The notes under the pieces: model-generated
The model's input: only the letters and a program-made list of their open reading frames with translations
The model's database searches: none
What the model was told of the DNA's origin: nothing
Assembly: GCF_003319105.1 (NCBI RefSeq)
Contig: NZ_QOHH01000002.1
Span: forward strand, 310,001 to 374,000
Length of the DNA stretch: 64,000 nucleotides
Direction: 5' to 3'
From: Blastococcus sp. TF02-09
GTDB lineage: Bacteria > Actinomycetota > Actinomycetes > Mycobacteriales > Geodermatophilaceae
Part shown: piece after piece, positions 18,637 through 26,646 of the stretch
Numbering within the stretch: the first letter of the stretch is position 1
Layout: every line of letters begins with the position of its first letter
Position numbers and translations under genes: made by a program

Positions 18637-19686
18637 TCAGGCCTTCCCGGGACCCGGGCTGGCCGGGGGTGGGGTGGCGGGACCTTGTGAGCCAGCACCC
18701 AGCTCGGTGCCCGCAGGTGTGTCGGTGCCGGTGCCGGGTCGCTCGCGGGACCGGTCGCGGCCGTACTCGCTGCCGGCGTCCGGGTGGGTCTGCGCCGCAC
18801 CGGCGCGCTCGGCGGGGTTGTCCGCGGCCGCGACGCGGGCGTCGCCGGCCTCCTTCTCCGGGGTCTCGCCGGTTCTGCCCGAGGGGCGCACCGTCTCCCG
18901 TGGCTCCCCGTCGTCCTCCGACGCCGACGGCGTGCCGGCGGGCATCGGCGGGGCGGACTCGCCGCGCTCGACGGACAGCCGGAGGCCGGCCAGCGTCGGC
19001 TCCAGGGCGCCCGGCGCGTCGACGGCGTCGCGGGCTGCCGCGGCGTCGCCGTACTGCGAGAAACCGGCCAGCTGGCGGGAGATCCCCCGGAAGTCGGTGA
19101 GCGGTGCGCCGCGGGTGGGCAGCGGCTTCTCCCCGCGGCGCAGCGCCGCGACCAGGGCCCGCGCGCTGTCGACGTCCTGCTGGTCGTAGAACTCGTAGTC
19201 GACGGTGACCACCGGCGCGTAGTCGCAGGCGGCGAGGCACTCGGCGTGCTCGAGGGTGATCGAGCCGTCGGCGGCGGTCTCGTCGTGGTGCACCCCGAGG
19301 TCGGCCGAGAGCGCGTCCATGATCCGCTGGCCGCCCAGCACGCTGCACAGCGTGTTGGTGCAGACGCTCACGATGTGCCGGCCGGTGGGGCGGCGCTTGT
19401 ACATCGTGTAGAACGTCGCGACCGCGCCGACCTCGGCCTTGGTCAGGCCCAGCTCCTCGGCGCAGAGCGCGACGCCCTCGGGCGACACGTAGCCCTGGTA
19501 GCTCTGCACCAGGTGCAGCATCGGCAGCAGCGCCGACCGGGCTCTCGGGTAGCGGGCGATGATCTCCCGCGCCTCGAGCCGGGTCTGCTCGGTCAGCGGC
19601 GGCAGGTCGGCCGGGGCCGGCTGCACGGGCGAGGAGTCCAGACCGGTGACGGCGGTCCCCTCGGCGGATCCGGGAAGTGCACTCAT
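18637..19686 (-). CDS. nuoE: NADH-quinone oxidoreductase subunit E with long disordered C-terminal tail
   Basis: The 349-residue protein has a thioredoxin-like [2Fe-2S] core with ligands Cys109, Cys114, Cys150 and Cys154 (CTNTLC and CLAACD), preceded by the helical bundle ARYPRARSALLPMLHLVQSY. The core is complete by about residue 210. The remaining 140 residues are rich in Pro, Gly, Ala, Asp, Glu and Arg, without predicted structure, making the protein about twice the usual length. It partners NuoF. The ATG overlaps the nuoD stop by one base. The tail keeps the high-GC codon bias and the frame, so it is probably translated. Confidence 0.95.
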   Translation of the reverse strand: MSALPGSAEGTAVTGLDSSPVQPAPADLPPLTEQTRLEAREIIARYPRARSALLPMLHLVQSYQGYVSPEGVALCAEELGLTKAEVGAVATFYTMYKRRPTGRHIVSVCTNTLCSVLGGQRIMDALSADLGVHHDETAADGSITLEHAECLAACDYAPVVTVDYEFYDQQDVDSARALVAALRRGEKPLPTRGAPLTDFRGISRQLAGFSQYGDAAAARDAVDAPGALEPTLAGLRLSVERGESAPPMPAGTPSASEDDGEPRETVRPSGRTGETPEKEAGDARVAAADNPAERAGAAQTHPDAGSEYGRDRSRERPGTGTDTPAGTELGAGSQGPATPPPASPGPGKA

Positions 19687-21005
19687 CAGCGGTCCACGCC
19701 TCCCATCACGGGGTCGAGCGAGGCGATCGCGGCGATGACGTCGGCGATCATGCCGCCCTCGCTCATCGCCGCCGTGGCCTGCAGGTTCACGAAGCTGGGG
19801 TCGCGCACGTGGACCCGCCACGGGCGGGTGCTGCCGTCGCTCACCACGTGGTAGCCCAGCTCGCCGCGGGGCGACTCGATCGGCACGTACACCTGGCCCG
19901 CCGGCACCCGGAAGCCCTCGGTGACCAGCTTGAAGTGGTGGATCAGGGCCTCCATCGACTGCCCCATGATGTGGGCGACGTGCTGGGCGGAGTTGCCCAT
20001 GCCGTCGGGCCCGAGGCTCAGCTGCGCGGGCCAGGCGATCTTCCTGTCCTCGACCATGACCGGCCCCGGCTCCAGCCGGTCCAGCGCCTGCGCGACGATC
20101 TTGAGCGACTCGTTGACCTCGGCCATCCGGACCAGGTAGCGGCCCCACGCGTCGCTGGTGTCGGCGGTCGGCACCTCGAAGTCGTAGGTCTCGTAGCCCA
20201 GGTAGGGCTCCACCTTGCGCAGGTCCCAGGGCAGGCCCGCGGCGCGCAGCACCGGCCCGGTGACGCCGAGCGCGACGCAGCCGGTGACGTCGAGGTAGCC
20301 GGCGTCCTTGAGCCGGTTCTGCCAGATGGGCTGGCCGGTGAGCAGCCGGTGGAAGTCGGCCACCCGCTTCGGGAAGATCCGCAGGAACTCGCGGATGCTG
20401 TCGACCGCCCCCTCGGGCAGGTCCTGCGCCAGGCCGCCGGGACGGACGTAGGCGTGGTTCATCCGCAGGCCGGTGATCTCCTCGAGCAAGTCGAGGACCA
20501 TCTCCCGCTCGCGGAAGCCGTTGGTCATGCCCGTGAGGGCGCCCATCTCCATGCCGAAGGTCGCCAGGGCCACCAGGTGCGAGGCGATCCGGTTGAGCTC
20601 CATGACCAGCACGCGGATGGTCTGCGCCCGCTGCGGCGCCTCGATGCCCAGTAGCTTCTCGACGGCCAGGCAGTAGCCGGTCTCGTTGAACAGCGGCGAC
20701 AGGTAGTCCATCCGCGTCACGAACGTCGTGCCCTGCACCCAGTTGCGGTACTCGGTGTTCTTCTCGATGCCGGTGTGCAGGTAGCCGATGACTACGCGGG
20801 CCTTGGTGACCGTCTCCCCCTCGAGGTCGAGGACCAGGCGCAGGACGCCATGGGTCGAGGGGTGCTGCGGCCCCATGTTGACCACGAGGCGGTCCTGGTC
20901 CTGGGCGTCGGCGAAGGTGAGGTCCCAGTCGCCGCCGGTCACGGTGTAGACGCGGCCCTCGGTGGTCTCCCGCGAGCCGGCGTACGGGTCGTAGGTGGTG
21001 CTCAT
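19686..21005 (-). CDS. nuoD: NADH-quinone oxidoreductase subunit D
   Basis: The 439-residue 49-kDa-type subunit lines the quinone site. [21 protein letters not shown] contains the conserved His pair, followed by [28 protein letters not shown] and the C-terminal [14 protein letters not shown] and [21 protein letters not shown]. It lacks the Ni-binding cysteines of the related hydrogenases, as expected. It begins 13 nt after nuoC. Confidence 0.97.
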   Translation of the reverse strand: MSTTYDPYAGSRETTEGRVYTVTGGDWDLTFADAQDQDRLVVNMGPQHPSTHGVLRLVLDLEGETVTKARVVIGYLHTGIEKNTEYRNWVQGTTFVTRMDYLSPLFNETGYCLAVEKLLGIEAPQRAQTIRVLVMELNRIASHLVALATFGMEMGALTGMTNGFREREMVLDLLEEITGLRMNHAYVRPGGLAQDLPEGAVDSIREFLRIFPKRVADFHRLLTGQPIWQNRLKDAGYLDVTGCVALGVTGPVLRAAGLPWDLRKVEPYLGYETYDFEVPTADTSDAWGRYLVRMAEVNESLKIVAQALDRLEPGPVMVEDRKIAWPAQLSLGPDGMGNSAQHVAHIMGQSMEALIHHFKLVTEGFRVPAGQVYVPIESPRGELGYHVVSDGSTRPWRVHVRDPSFVNLQATAAMSEGGMIADVIAAIASLDPVMGGVDR

Positions 21006-21018
21006 CGGTGGGCGCCCC

Positions 21019-21759
21019 TCACCTGTAGGCCCGGCGGGTGTCCGGGGGCGGGATGGTCGCGCCGTGGTACTCGACCGGGACGCCGCCGAGCGGGTAGTCC
21101 TTGCGCTGCGGGTGCCCGTCCCAGTCGTCGGGCATGAGGATCCGGGTGAGCGCCGGGTGGCCGTCGAAGACGATGCCGAACATGTCGAAGGTCTCCCGCT
21201 CGTGCCAGTCCGCCGTCGGGTAGATGCCGGTGACCGACGGGACGTGCGGGTCCTCGGCGGTGACGGCCACCTCGAGCCGGATCCGCCGCCGGTAGGTCAT
21301 CGACGTCAGGTGCAGCACGACGTGCAGCCGGGGCCGGTGCGGCGCCACGGCCGGGCCGCCGCTGTCGAGGTAGTCGACGCCGGAGACGCTGCTGCACAGC
21401 TCGAAGCGCAGCGCCTCGTCGTCACGCAGCGCGTGCGCCAGCGTGAGCAGGTGCTTGCGGGCCACGAAGTAGGTGATCTCGCCCCGGTCGACCAGCACGC
21501 GCTGCACGGCGGCGTCGTAGGTGGACTGCCCGACGGCGTCGATCAGCGCGTCGGTGACCTCGTCGAACCAGCCGCCGTAGGGGCGCTCGGTGGAGTGCAG
21601 CGCCACCGCGCCACCCGGCTCCACCCGCACCAGCCCGCCGAAGCCGGAGGTGTCGCCGCTGCCGCTGACCCCGAACGCGCCCTTCCGGAAGCCGCCCGAC
21701 GGCGCCGTGGCCTCGTCGTGGCCCGCCTCGTCGCGCTCCAGGTCTCCCGGCCCCGTCAT
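21019..21759 (-). CDS. nuoC: NADH-quinone oxidoreductase subunit C
   Basis: The 246-residue 30-kDa-type subunit ends with the family signature [20 protein letters not shown], then [20 protein letters not shown]. The first 70 residues are poorly conserved and acidic/Gly-rich. It braces NuoB and NuoD in the peripheral arm. The ATG at 21757-21759 overlaps the nuoB stop. Confidence 0.96.
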   Translation of the reverse strand: MTGPGDLERDEAGHDEATAPSGGFRKGAFGVSGSGDTSGFGGLVRVEPGGAVALHSTERPYGGWFDEVTDALIDAVGQSTYDAAVQRVLVDRGEITYFVARKHLLTLAHALRDDEALRFELCSSVSGVDYLDSGGPAVAPHRPRLHVVLHLTSMTYRRRIRLEVAVTAEDPHVPSVTGIYPTADWHERETFDMFGIVFDGHPALTRILMPDDWDGHPQRKDYPLGGVPVEYHGATIPPPDTRRAYR

Positions 21760-22448
21760 CGCCAGGCCTTCCCCATGCCGCTGGGCCGCTCCTCGGGCAG
21801 CAGCACCGCGTTGCCGTTGCGCCGCTCGATGGCGAACTGCCCGGCGCGCCCCTCGGCGGCGGCCGCCTCGTAGGCCCGCCGCGCCTCCTTGTCCACGCGC
21901 ACGGTCGAGGGCATCTCGACGAGCAGGTCCGGCGCGGTGCCCTCGGCCCGCTCGCGCTCCAGCTCACGGGCCCGCTTGGCCCCCAGCGGCTCGTTCATGA
22001 TCTTGTGGTGCAGCTTGAGGATCGCGTCGGTGAGCATCTCCGGCCGCGGCGGGCAGCCGGGCAGGTACATGTCCACCGGGACGATGTGGTCCACGCCCTG
22101 GACGACGGCGTAGTTGTTGAACATCCCGCCCGAGCTCGCGCAGACGCCCATCGCGAGCACCCACCGCGGCTCGGGCATCTGGTCGTAGATCTGCCGCAGG
22201 ACCGGCGCCATCTTCTGGCTCACCCGGCCGGCGACGATCATCAGGTCGGCCTGGCGGGGCGAGGCCCGGAAGACCTCCATGCCGAACCGGGCCAGGTCGT
22301 AGCGGCCCGCACCGGTCGCCATCATCTCGATCGCGCAGCACGCCAGCCCGAACGTGGCCGGCCACAGCGAGGACTTGCGCGTCCAGTTGACCAGCTTCTC
22401 CACGCTGGTCAGCAGCACGCCGCTGGGCAGCTTCTCCTCGAGACCCAC
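21756..22448 (-). CDS. nuoB: NADH-quinone oxidoreductase subunit B (cluster N2)
   Basis: The 230-residue subunit holds the four ligands of terminal cluster N2: the adjacent pair in [10 protein letters not shown], the Cys of [10 protein letters not shown] and that of LPGCPPRPE. It reduces menaquinone at the interface with NuoD. A charged C-terminal stretch of about 60 residues extends past the conserved core. The GTG start at 22446-22448 is followed by [20 protein letters not shown]. It lies 13 nt after nuoA. Confidence 0.97.
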   Translation of the reverse strand: MGLEEKLPSGVLLTSVEKLVNWTRKSSLWPATFGLACCAIEMMATGAGRYDLARFGMEVFRASPRQADLMIVAGRVSQKMAPVLRQIYDQMPEPRWVLAMGVCASSGGMFNNYAVVQGVDHIVPVDMYLPGCPPRPEMLTDAILKLHHKIMNEPLGAKRARELERERAEGTAPDLLVEMPSTVRVDKEARRAYEAAAAEGRAGQFAIERRNGNAVLLPEERPSGMGKAWR

Positions 22449-22461
22449 CGTCAGCCCTCCC

Positions 22462-22824
22462 TCAGTCCCACTCGAGCCCGCCGCGGCGCCACACGTAGGC
22501 GTAGGCGATGAAGACCGTGGCGATGAAGACGACCATCTCGACCAGGCCGAAGACGCCCAGCGCCTCGTTGTGCACGGCCCATGGGTAGAGGAAGACGATC
22601 TCGATGTCGAAGATGATGAACAACATCGCGGTCAGGTAGTACTTCACCGGGAACCGGCCGCCGGTCAGCGGCTGGTCGACCGGCTCGATCCCGCACTCGT
22701 AGGCGTCGAGCTTGGCGCGGTTGAACCGGCGCGGCCCCACGTAGGGCGCCGCGGCGACCGAGAACAGCGCGAACGCGGCGGCCAGCGCGAACAGCCCCAG
22801 GATCGGCACGTAGGTCGACAGCAT
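22462..22824 (-). CDS. nuoA: NADH-quinone oxidoreductase subunit A
   Basis: The 120-residue three-helix subunit contains [20 protein letters not shown] and [20 protein letters not shown], the standard NuoA loop and second helix. It is the first nuo gene. The ATG at 22824 gives the typical N-terminus [16 protein letters not shown] three codons earlier (22833) is a possible alternative, preceded by a TAGGGT-like hexamer and no ribosome site. The 96-bp gap to the upstream reductase gene could hold a second promoter. Confidence 0.95.
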   Translation of the reverse strand: MLSTYVPILGLFALAAAFALFSVAAAPYVGPRRFNRAKLDAYECGIEPVDQPLTGGRFPVKYYLTAMLFIIFDIEIVFLYPWAVHNEALGVFGLVEMVVFIATVFIAYAYVWRRGGLEWD

Positions 22825-22852
22825 CAGCGCCACCCTAGAGTGAGGACGGTCA

Positions 22853-22874
22853 CGTTCCGTGCCCATCCGGAACG
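22853..22874. promoter_or_regulatory. Inverted repeat upstream of nuoA
   Basis: CGTTCCG (22853-22859) and CGGAACG (22868-22874) form a perfect 7-bp inverted repeat with an 8-bp spacer. It lies about 30 bp before the nuoA start, in the gap after the reductase gene. It may be an operator for an internal nuo promoter or a weak intercistronic hairpin. It does not resemble the Rex consensus. Confidence 0.35.
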
Positions 22875-22920
22875 GGTCGTCGCCGTGTCGACCGCGGCGC
22901 GCAGCACGTCGTCGCCCACG

Positions 22921-24201
22921 TCAGACCGCCGGGGCCAGGCGGGTGAGGACGGCGACGGCGCGGTCGACGGCGTCGCCGTCCCGACCGTCGGTCAGGTTGC
23001 CCATGAGGCGCAGCGCGGCGGCGACCAGTGCGGGCCGGGTGAGCCCGTGGGCGGTCGTGAACCGGACCACCTCGGGACGGGCGAGCAGGGCCAGGAACCC
23101 CATGCCCAGCCGGTGGTGGCGGCCGTAGGCGGCCCGCAGCCGCTCCGGGTAGCGACGGAGCACCGACTCCCGGACCGGTCCCTCCGGCCGGGACAGCGCG
23201 TCGGCGGCGGTCTCCCCCGCCATCAGCCCGGTCTCCAGCGCGTAGCTGATGCCCTCGCCGTTGACCGGGTTCACCGTGCCGGCGGCGTCACCGGCCAGCA
23301 GCAGGCCGCGGGTGTAGGCCGGCCCCCGGTGGAGCGCCATGGGCAGACCCGCCCCACGCAGCGGCGTGACGGCGTCCTCCTCGCCCAGACCCTCCTCGGC
23401 CGGGAAGGTGTCCAGCCAGGTGCGCAGCACGGCCCGGTGGTCGGCGCCGGTGCCGCGTCGCGTGTCGAGCAGCCCGTAGCCCACGTTCGCGGTGCCGTCG
23501 CCCATCCCGAAGATCCAGCCGTAGCCGGGCATCGAGTCGCGCGAGGGGCCGGTCGCGGTCAGGTCGAAGGAGATGTCGAGGTAGTCGTCGGCGGCCCGGC
23601 GCGAGCGGACGTAGCGGCGGACGGCGACACCGAGCGGCCGGTCCTCGCGGCGGACCAGGCCCACCGCCTTGGCGAGCCGGCCGGAGAGCCCCTCGGCGGA
23701 GACGACGAGGGGCGCCCGCCACACCTGCGGCTCCCGGTCGGGCCCGGCCTGGGCGTGGACGCCGGCCACCCGTCCGGCGTCGTCGAGCAGCGGCTCGGTG
23801 ACGGTGACCCCGGTGTGCACCCGGGCGCCGGCGGTCTGCGCGTGGGCGGCCAGGCGGGCGTCGAGCTCGCTGCGCCGCAGGACCAGGGAGTGATCGGGCC
23901 ACGTCTCCAGGCGGGGCCAGTCCACCTCGGTGACCACGCCGCCGCCGTGCACCCGGAGGCCCTTGTGCCGCACCCAGCCGGCCCGCGGGGAGGTGTCGAT
24001 GCCGAGGTCCTGCAGCGCCTTCACGCCGCGGGGGGTGAGCCCGTCACCGCAGACCTTCTCGCGCGGGAAGTCCGCCTTCTCCAGCACGACGACCTCTCGG
24101 CCGGCCTGCCGCAAGCGCCATGCCGCGGCGGACCCGGCCGGGCCGGCGCCGACGACGATGACGTCGGCGCTCCGGTCGGTCGTCCCTGGCACTGCGTCCA
24201 C
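22921..24201 (-). CDS. Geranylgeranyl reductase family FAD protein (probable menaquinone tail reductase)
   Basis: The 426-residue flavoprotein has an N-terminal dinucleotide fold (VIVVGAGPAGSAAAWRLRQA), the family segment KVCGDGLTPRGVKAL and the FAD-ribityl motif LLAGDAAGTVNPVNGEGISY. Members saturate isoprenoid double bonds; the mycobacterial MenJ reduces one isoprene unit of menaquinone. Here it sits at the head of the complex I block and near the men genes, so a quinone substrate is likely but not proven; carotenoid or lipid reduction is the alternative. The start is the GTG at 24201, or possibly the GTG at 24192, which is better spaced from GAGGGAG. A perfect Rex operator lies 13 bp upstream. 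Confidence 0.85.
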   Translation of the reverse strand: MDAVPGTTDRSADVIVVGAGPAGSAAAWRLRQAGREVVVLEKADFPREKVCGDGLTPRGVKALQDLGIDTSPRAGWVRHKGLRVHGGGVVTEVDWPRLETWPDHSLVLRRSELDARLAAHAQTAGARVHTGVTVTEPLLDDAGRVAGVHAQAGPDREPQVWRAPLVVSAEGLSGRLAKAVGLVRREDRPLGVAVRRYVRSRRAADDYLDISFDLTATGPSRDSMPGYGWIFGMGDGTANVGYGLLDTRRGTGADHRAVLRTWLDTFPAEEGLGEEDAVTPLRGAGLPMALHRGPAYTRGLLLAGDAAGTVNPVNGEGISYALETGLMAGETAADALSRPEGPVRESVLRRYPERLRAAYGRHHRLGMGFLALLARPEVVRFTTAHGLTRPALVAAALRLMGNLTDGRDGDAVDRAVAVLTRLAPAV

Positions 24202-24213
24202 TCCCTCGTCCCG

Positions 24214-24237
24214 ACTTTGTGAATTGATTCACAAAGT
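24214..24237. promoter_or_regulatory. Rex operator (ROP) heading the reductase-nuo block
   Basis: The core at 24217-24234 reads TTGTGAATTGATTCACAA, an exact fit to the established Streptomyces Rex consensus TTGTGAA-N4-TTCACAA. The palindrome extends to 11-bp perfect arms around a TG centre (24214-24237). On the minus strand it lies 12 nt downstream of a TAGAGT -10-like hexamer (24250-24255) and 13 bp before the first gene, where a bound repressor would block transcription. Rex itself is encoded at 48558-49217. Confidence 0.85.
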
Positions 24238-24302
24238 GGCTCGGTCCCCACTCTAGGCCGAGGTGTGACCAACACGACAGCGTCCCCTGCAATCGGGATG
24301 CA

Positions 24303-24962
24303 TCAGTGATCCGCGGCGGCGTCCCGGAGGGCGCGGCGGACCTCGTCGTCGGAGGTCTGGGCGAAGTCCCGGTAGGCGCCGCCGACCGCACGCAACGACG
24401 ACGGCGTCAGCAGGCAGACCACCTGGTCGGCGAGGGCCTCGAGCTCGCGGACCACGGTGAGTGAGCCGACCGGAACCGCCACGACGGTCCGCGCGGGACG
24501 TCGTCCGGCCAGCACCCGCAGCGCGGCACGCACGGTGGCCCCCGTCGCCAGGCCGTCGTCGACGAGGACGACGGTGCGGCCGGCTACGTCGACGGCCGGC
24601 CGGGCACCCCGGTAGGCGGCCTGGCGGCGGCGCAGCTCGGCCAGCTCGCGGTCGCGCACCCCCGCGAACGTGGCCTCGTCGATCCCGGCGGCCGCCAGGA
24701 CCTCCGCGGAGCGCACGGTCTCGACCGCGTCGCCGATCGCGGCCACCGCGCCCATCGCGAGCTCCGGCTGCCGGGGCAGGCCCAGCTTGCGCACCAGCAG
24801 CACGTCCAGCCGGGCGCCGAGCGCGGCGGCCACCTCCGCGGCGACCACCGCACCGCCACGGGGCAGGCCGAGGACGATGACGTCGCCGGTCAGCGTCCCG
24901 GCCAGCCGGGCACCCAGCGCCCGCCCCGCGTCGCGGCGGTCGGCGAAGGCTGCCCGGCGCAC
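24303..24962 (-). CDS. Phosphoribosyltransferase family protein
   Basis: The 219-residue type I phosphoribosyltransferase-like protein contains VVLVDDGLATGATVRAAL, the PRPP-binding loop, preceded by LPRGGAVVAAEVAAALGARLD and VRKLGLPRQPELAMGAVA. This is the standalone PRTase subtype often found near hydrolase or stress genes. Its substrate is not known. The GTG at 24962 begins VRRAAFADRRDAGRALG and follows the stop of a short Pro-rich ORF by 2 nt, so the two are probably coupled. It ends 65 bp before the Rex operator. Confidence 0.85.
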   Translation of the reverse strand: MRRAAFADRRDAGRALGARLAGTLTGDVIVLGLPRGGAVVAAEVAAALGARLDVLLVRKLGLPRQPELAMGAVAAIGDAVETVRSAEVLAAAGIDEATFAGVRDRELAELRRRQAAYRGARPAVDVAGRTVVLVDDGLATGATVRAALRVLAGRRPARTVVAVPVGSLTVVRELEALADQVVCLLTPSSLRAVGGAYRDFAQTSDDEVRRALRDAAADH

Positions 24963-24964
24963 GG

Positions 24965-25108
24965 TCAGACCGGCTGCGGCCCCGTGGGCGGCGGCGCGAC
25001 CGGGTCGCCCGGATCGGGCACCGGGTAGGGGGCCGGCTCGGGCGGGGCGATCGGGTCGGTCGGCGACGGGGACGGCGACGGAGGCTGCGGGGACGGCGGG
25101 CTCGTCAT
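24965..25108 (-). CDS. Short proline-rich protein (47 aa)
   Basis: ATG at 25106-25108 opens a 47-codon frame beginning MTSPPSPQPPSPSPSPTD. It is almost entirely Pro, Ser, Asp, Glu and Ala. A TAGCGT hexamer (25115-25120, minus strand) lies 6 nt before the ATG, the leaderless arrangement seen elsewhere in the window. The next gene starts 2 nt after its stop. Function unknown; it may be a leader peptide or a small disordered protein. Composition alone would not prove it, so confidence is moderate. Confidence 0.45.
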   Translation of the reverse strand: MTSPPSPQPPSPSPSPTDPIAPPEPAPYPVPDPGDPVAPPPTGPQPV

Positions 25109-25170
25109 GGACCGACGCTAGGCCGGAAAGTGCCTTGCGCGGGCCTCTCCGGCCACGGAATCTGACGCCC

Positions 25171-25887
25171 ATGTCGTGCTCCCTCGTCGCGCTCACGGTC
25201 GACGCGCAGGACCCCGCCCGCCTCGCCCGCTTCTGGGGCGGGCTGCTGGGCTGGGAGATCACCGACGACCCCCGCGGCGGTATCGCGCTGCTGCCGGACG
25301 ACGACACCGGGTTCGTGTTCCGCTTCGCCCCGACCGACGAGCCGAAGTCCGTGCCGAACCAGATGCACCCTGATCTGACGAGCTCCTCGCCGGAGGACCA
25401 GCGGCGCATGGTGGCGCGGGCGCTGGAGCTGGGTGGCCGGCACATCGACGTCGGCCAGCGGCCCGAGGAGGGCCACGTGGTGCTCGCGGATCCGGAGGGC
25501 AACGAGTTCTGCGTGATCGAGGCGGGCAACTCCTTCCTCGCCGACTGCGGCTTCGTGGGCGCGCTGGCCTCCGACGGCACCCAGGAGGTCGGGTACTTCT
25601 GGAGCCGGGCCCTGGACTGGCCGCTGGTGTGGGACCAGGACCAGGAGACCGCCATCCGCTCGCCGCACGGCGGACCGAAGATCACCTGGGGCGGCCCGCC
25701 GGTGCGGCAGAAGGCACCGAAGAACCGGCTGCACCTCGACCTCGCAGCCGACGGCGACCAGCAGGCGGAGGTGGACCGGCTGCTGGCCCTGGGCGCGACG
25801 CGGGTCGACGTCGGCCAGGGCGACGTCCCGTGGGTGGTGCTGGCCGATCCGGACGGGAACGAGTTCTGCGTGCTGGAGCGCGCCTGA
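25171..25887 (+). CDS. VOC family protein (two glyoxalase-like domains)
   Basis: The 238-residue protein is an internal duplication. Each half ends with a matching segment, VVLADPEGNEFCVIEAG and VVLADPDGNEFCVLERA. The first half opens with LTVDAQDPARLARFWGGLLG. This is the Glyoxalase_6-like vicinal-oxygen-chelate group common in actinobacteria. Metal-binding residues are not all identifiable, so enzymatic activity is uncertain. The ATG at 25171 is chosen because the upstream frame overlaps the divergent phosphoribosyltransferase. It ends one base before the convergent menG stop. Confidence 0.8.
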   Translation: MSCSLVALTVDAQDPARLARFWGGLLGWEITDDPRGGIALLPDDDTGFVFRFAPTDEPKSVPNQMHPDLTSSSPEDQRRMVARALELGGRHIDVGQRPEEGHVVLADPEGNEFCVIEAGNSFLADCGFVGALASDGTQEVGYFWSRALDWPLVWDQDQETAIRSPHGGPKITWGGPPVRQKAPKNRLHLDLAADGDQQAEVDRLLALGATRVDVGQGDVPWVVLADPDGNEFCVLERA

Positions 25888-25888
25888 C

Positions 25889-26611
25889 TCAGGCGGGACG
25901 GCGGGCCCGGTGCAGGGCGACGATGCCGCCGGTGAGGTTCTGCCACGCCACGTCGGCCCAGCCGGCCTGCTGCAGCCGCCCGGCGAGGTCCGGCTGACCG
26001 GGCCAGGCCCGGATGGACTCGGCCAGGTAGACGTAGGCCTCGGGGTTGCTGCTGACCGCCCGGGCGATGCGCGGCAGCGCCCGCATCAGGTACTCGAGGT
26101 ACACGGTGCGGAACGGCGCCCACGTCGGCCGCGAGAACTCGCAGACCACGAGCGTGCCGCCGGGCTTGGTCACCCGGGAGAACTCGCGGAGGGCGGCGTC
26201 GGGGTCGGCCACGTTGCGCAGGCCGAAGGAGATGACGACGCCGTCGACGCTCGCGTCGGCCAGCGGCAGCGCCATGGCGTCGCCGGCCACCTTGGGCACC
26301 GCGCGGGCGGCACCGGCGCGCAGCATGCCCTGCGAGAAGTCGCAGGCGATGGCGCGCACCCCGCCCGAGGCCAGCTCCACGGTGGAGACGGCCGTGCCGG
26401 CGGCGACGTCGAGCACCGTCTGCCCCGGCCGGGCGCCGAGCGCCTGCCTCGTCGCCCTCCGCCAGGAGGCGTCCAGACCGCCCGAGAGCACCGTGTTGGT
26501 GACGTCGTAGCGCTGCGCGACCCGGTCGAACATGGCCGCGACCTCGGCCGGTCGCTTGTCCAGATCGGCCCGCAGTCCGGCGGTGTGCTGGGTGTCTCGC
26601 CGGTCGGCCAC
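25889..26611 (-). CDS. menG: Demethylmenaquinone methyltransferase
   Basis: The 240-residue SAM-dependent enzyme (UbiE/MenG family) has [21 protein letters not shown], the SAM motif [36 protein letters not shown] and [23 protein letters not shown]. It performs the last step of menaquinone synthesis, C-methylation of demethylmenaquinone. The GTG at 26611 is 7 nt after a TAGCGT -10, implying a leaderless mRNA. It diverges from menF across only 35 bp. Confidence 0.95.
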   Translation of the reverse strand: MADRRDTQHTAGLRADLDKRPAEVAAMFDRVAQRYDVTNTVLSGGLDASWRRATRQALGARPGQTVLDVAAGTAVSTVELASGGVRAIACDFSQGMLRAGAARAVPKVAGDAMALPLADASVDGVVISFGLRNVADPDAALREFSRVTKPGGTLVVCEFSRPTWAPFRTVYLEYLMRALPRIARAVSSNPEAYVYLAESIRAWPGQPDLAGRLQQAGWADVAWQNLTGGIVALHRARRPA

Positions 26612-26646
26612 GGCGACGACGCTACAAGGCCTCCTAGGCTGGGGGC
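26612..26646. promoter_or_regulatory. Compact bidirectional promoter between menG and menF
   Basis: The 35-bp gap carries TAGCGT for menG (minus strand, 26619-26624) and TAGGCT for menF (plus strand, 26635-26640), each 6-7 nt before its GTG. Both transcripts should be leaderless. Each -35 region must overlap the opposite gene's 5' end, so the two promoters probably interfere or are co-regulated. Confidence 0.55.

Noticed and set aside
22825-22920. A second Rex operator ahead of nuoA
   Set aside because: I looked for TTGTGA/TTCACA half-sites in the gap and found none. The only inverted repeat is GC-rich and unlike the consensus.
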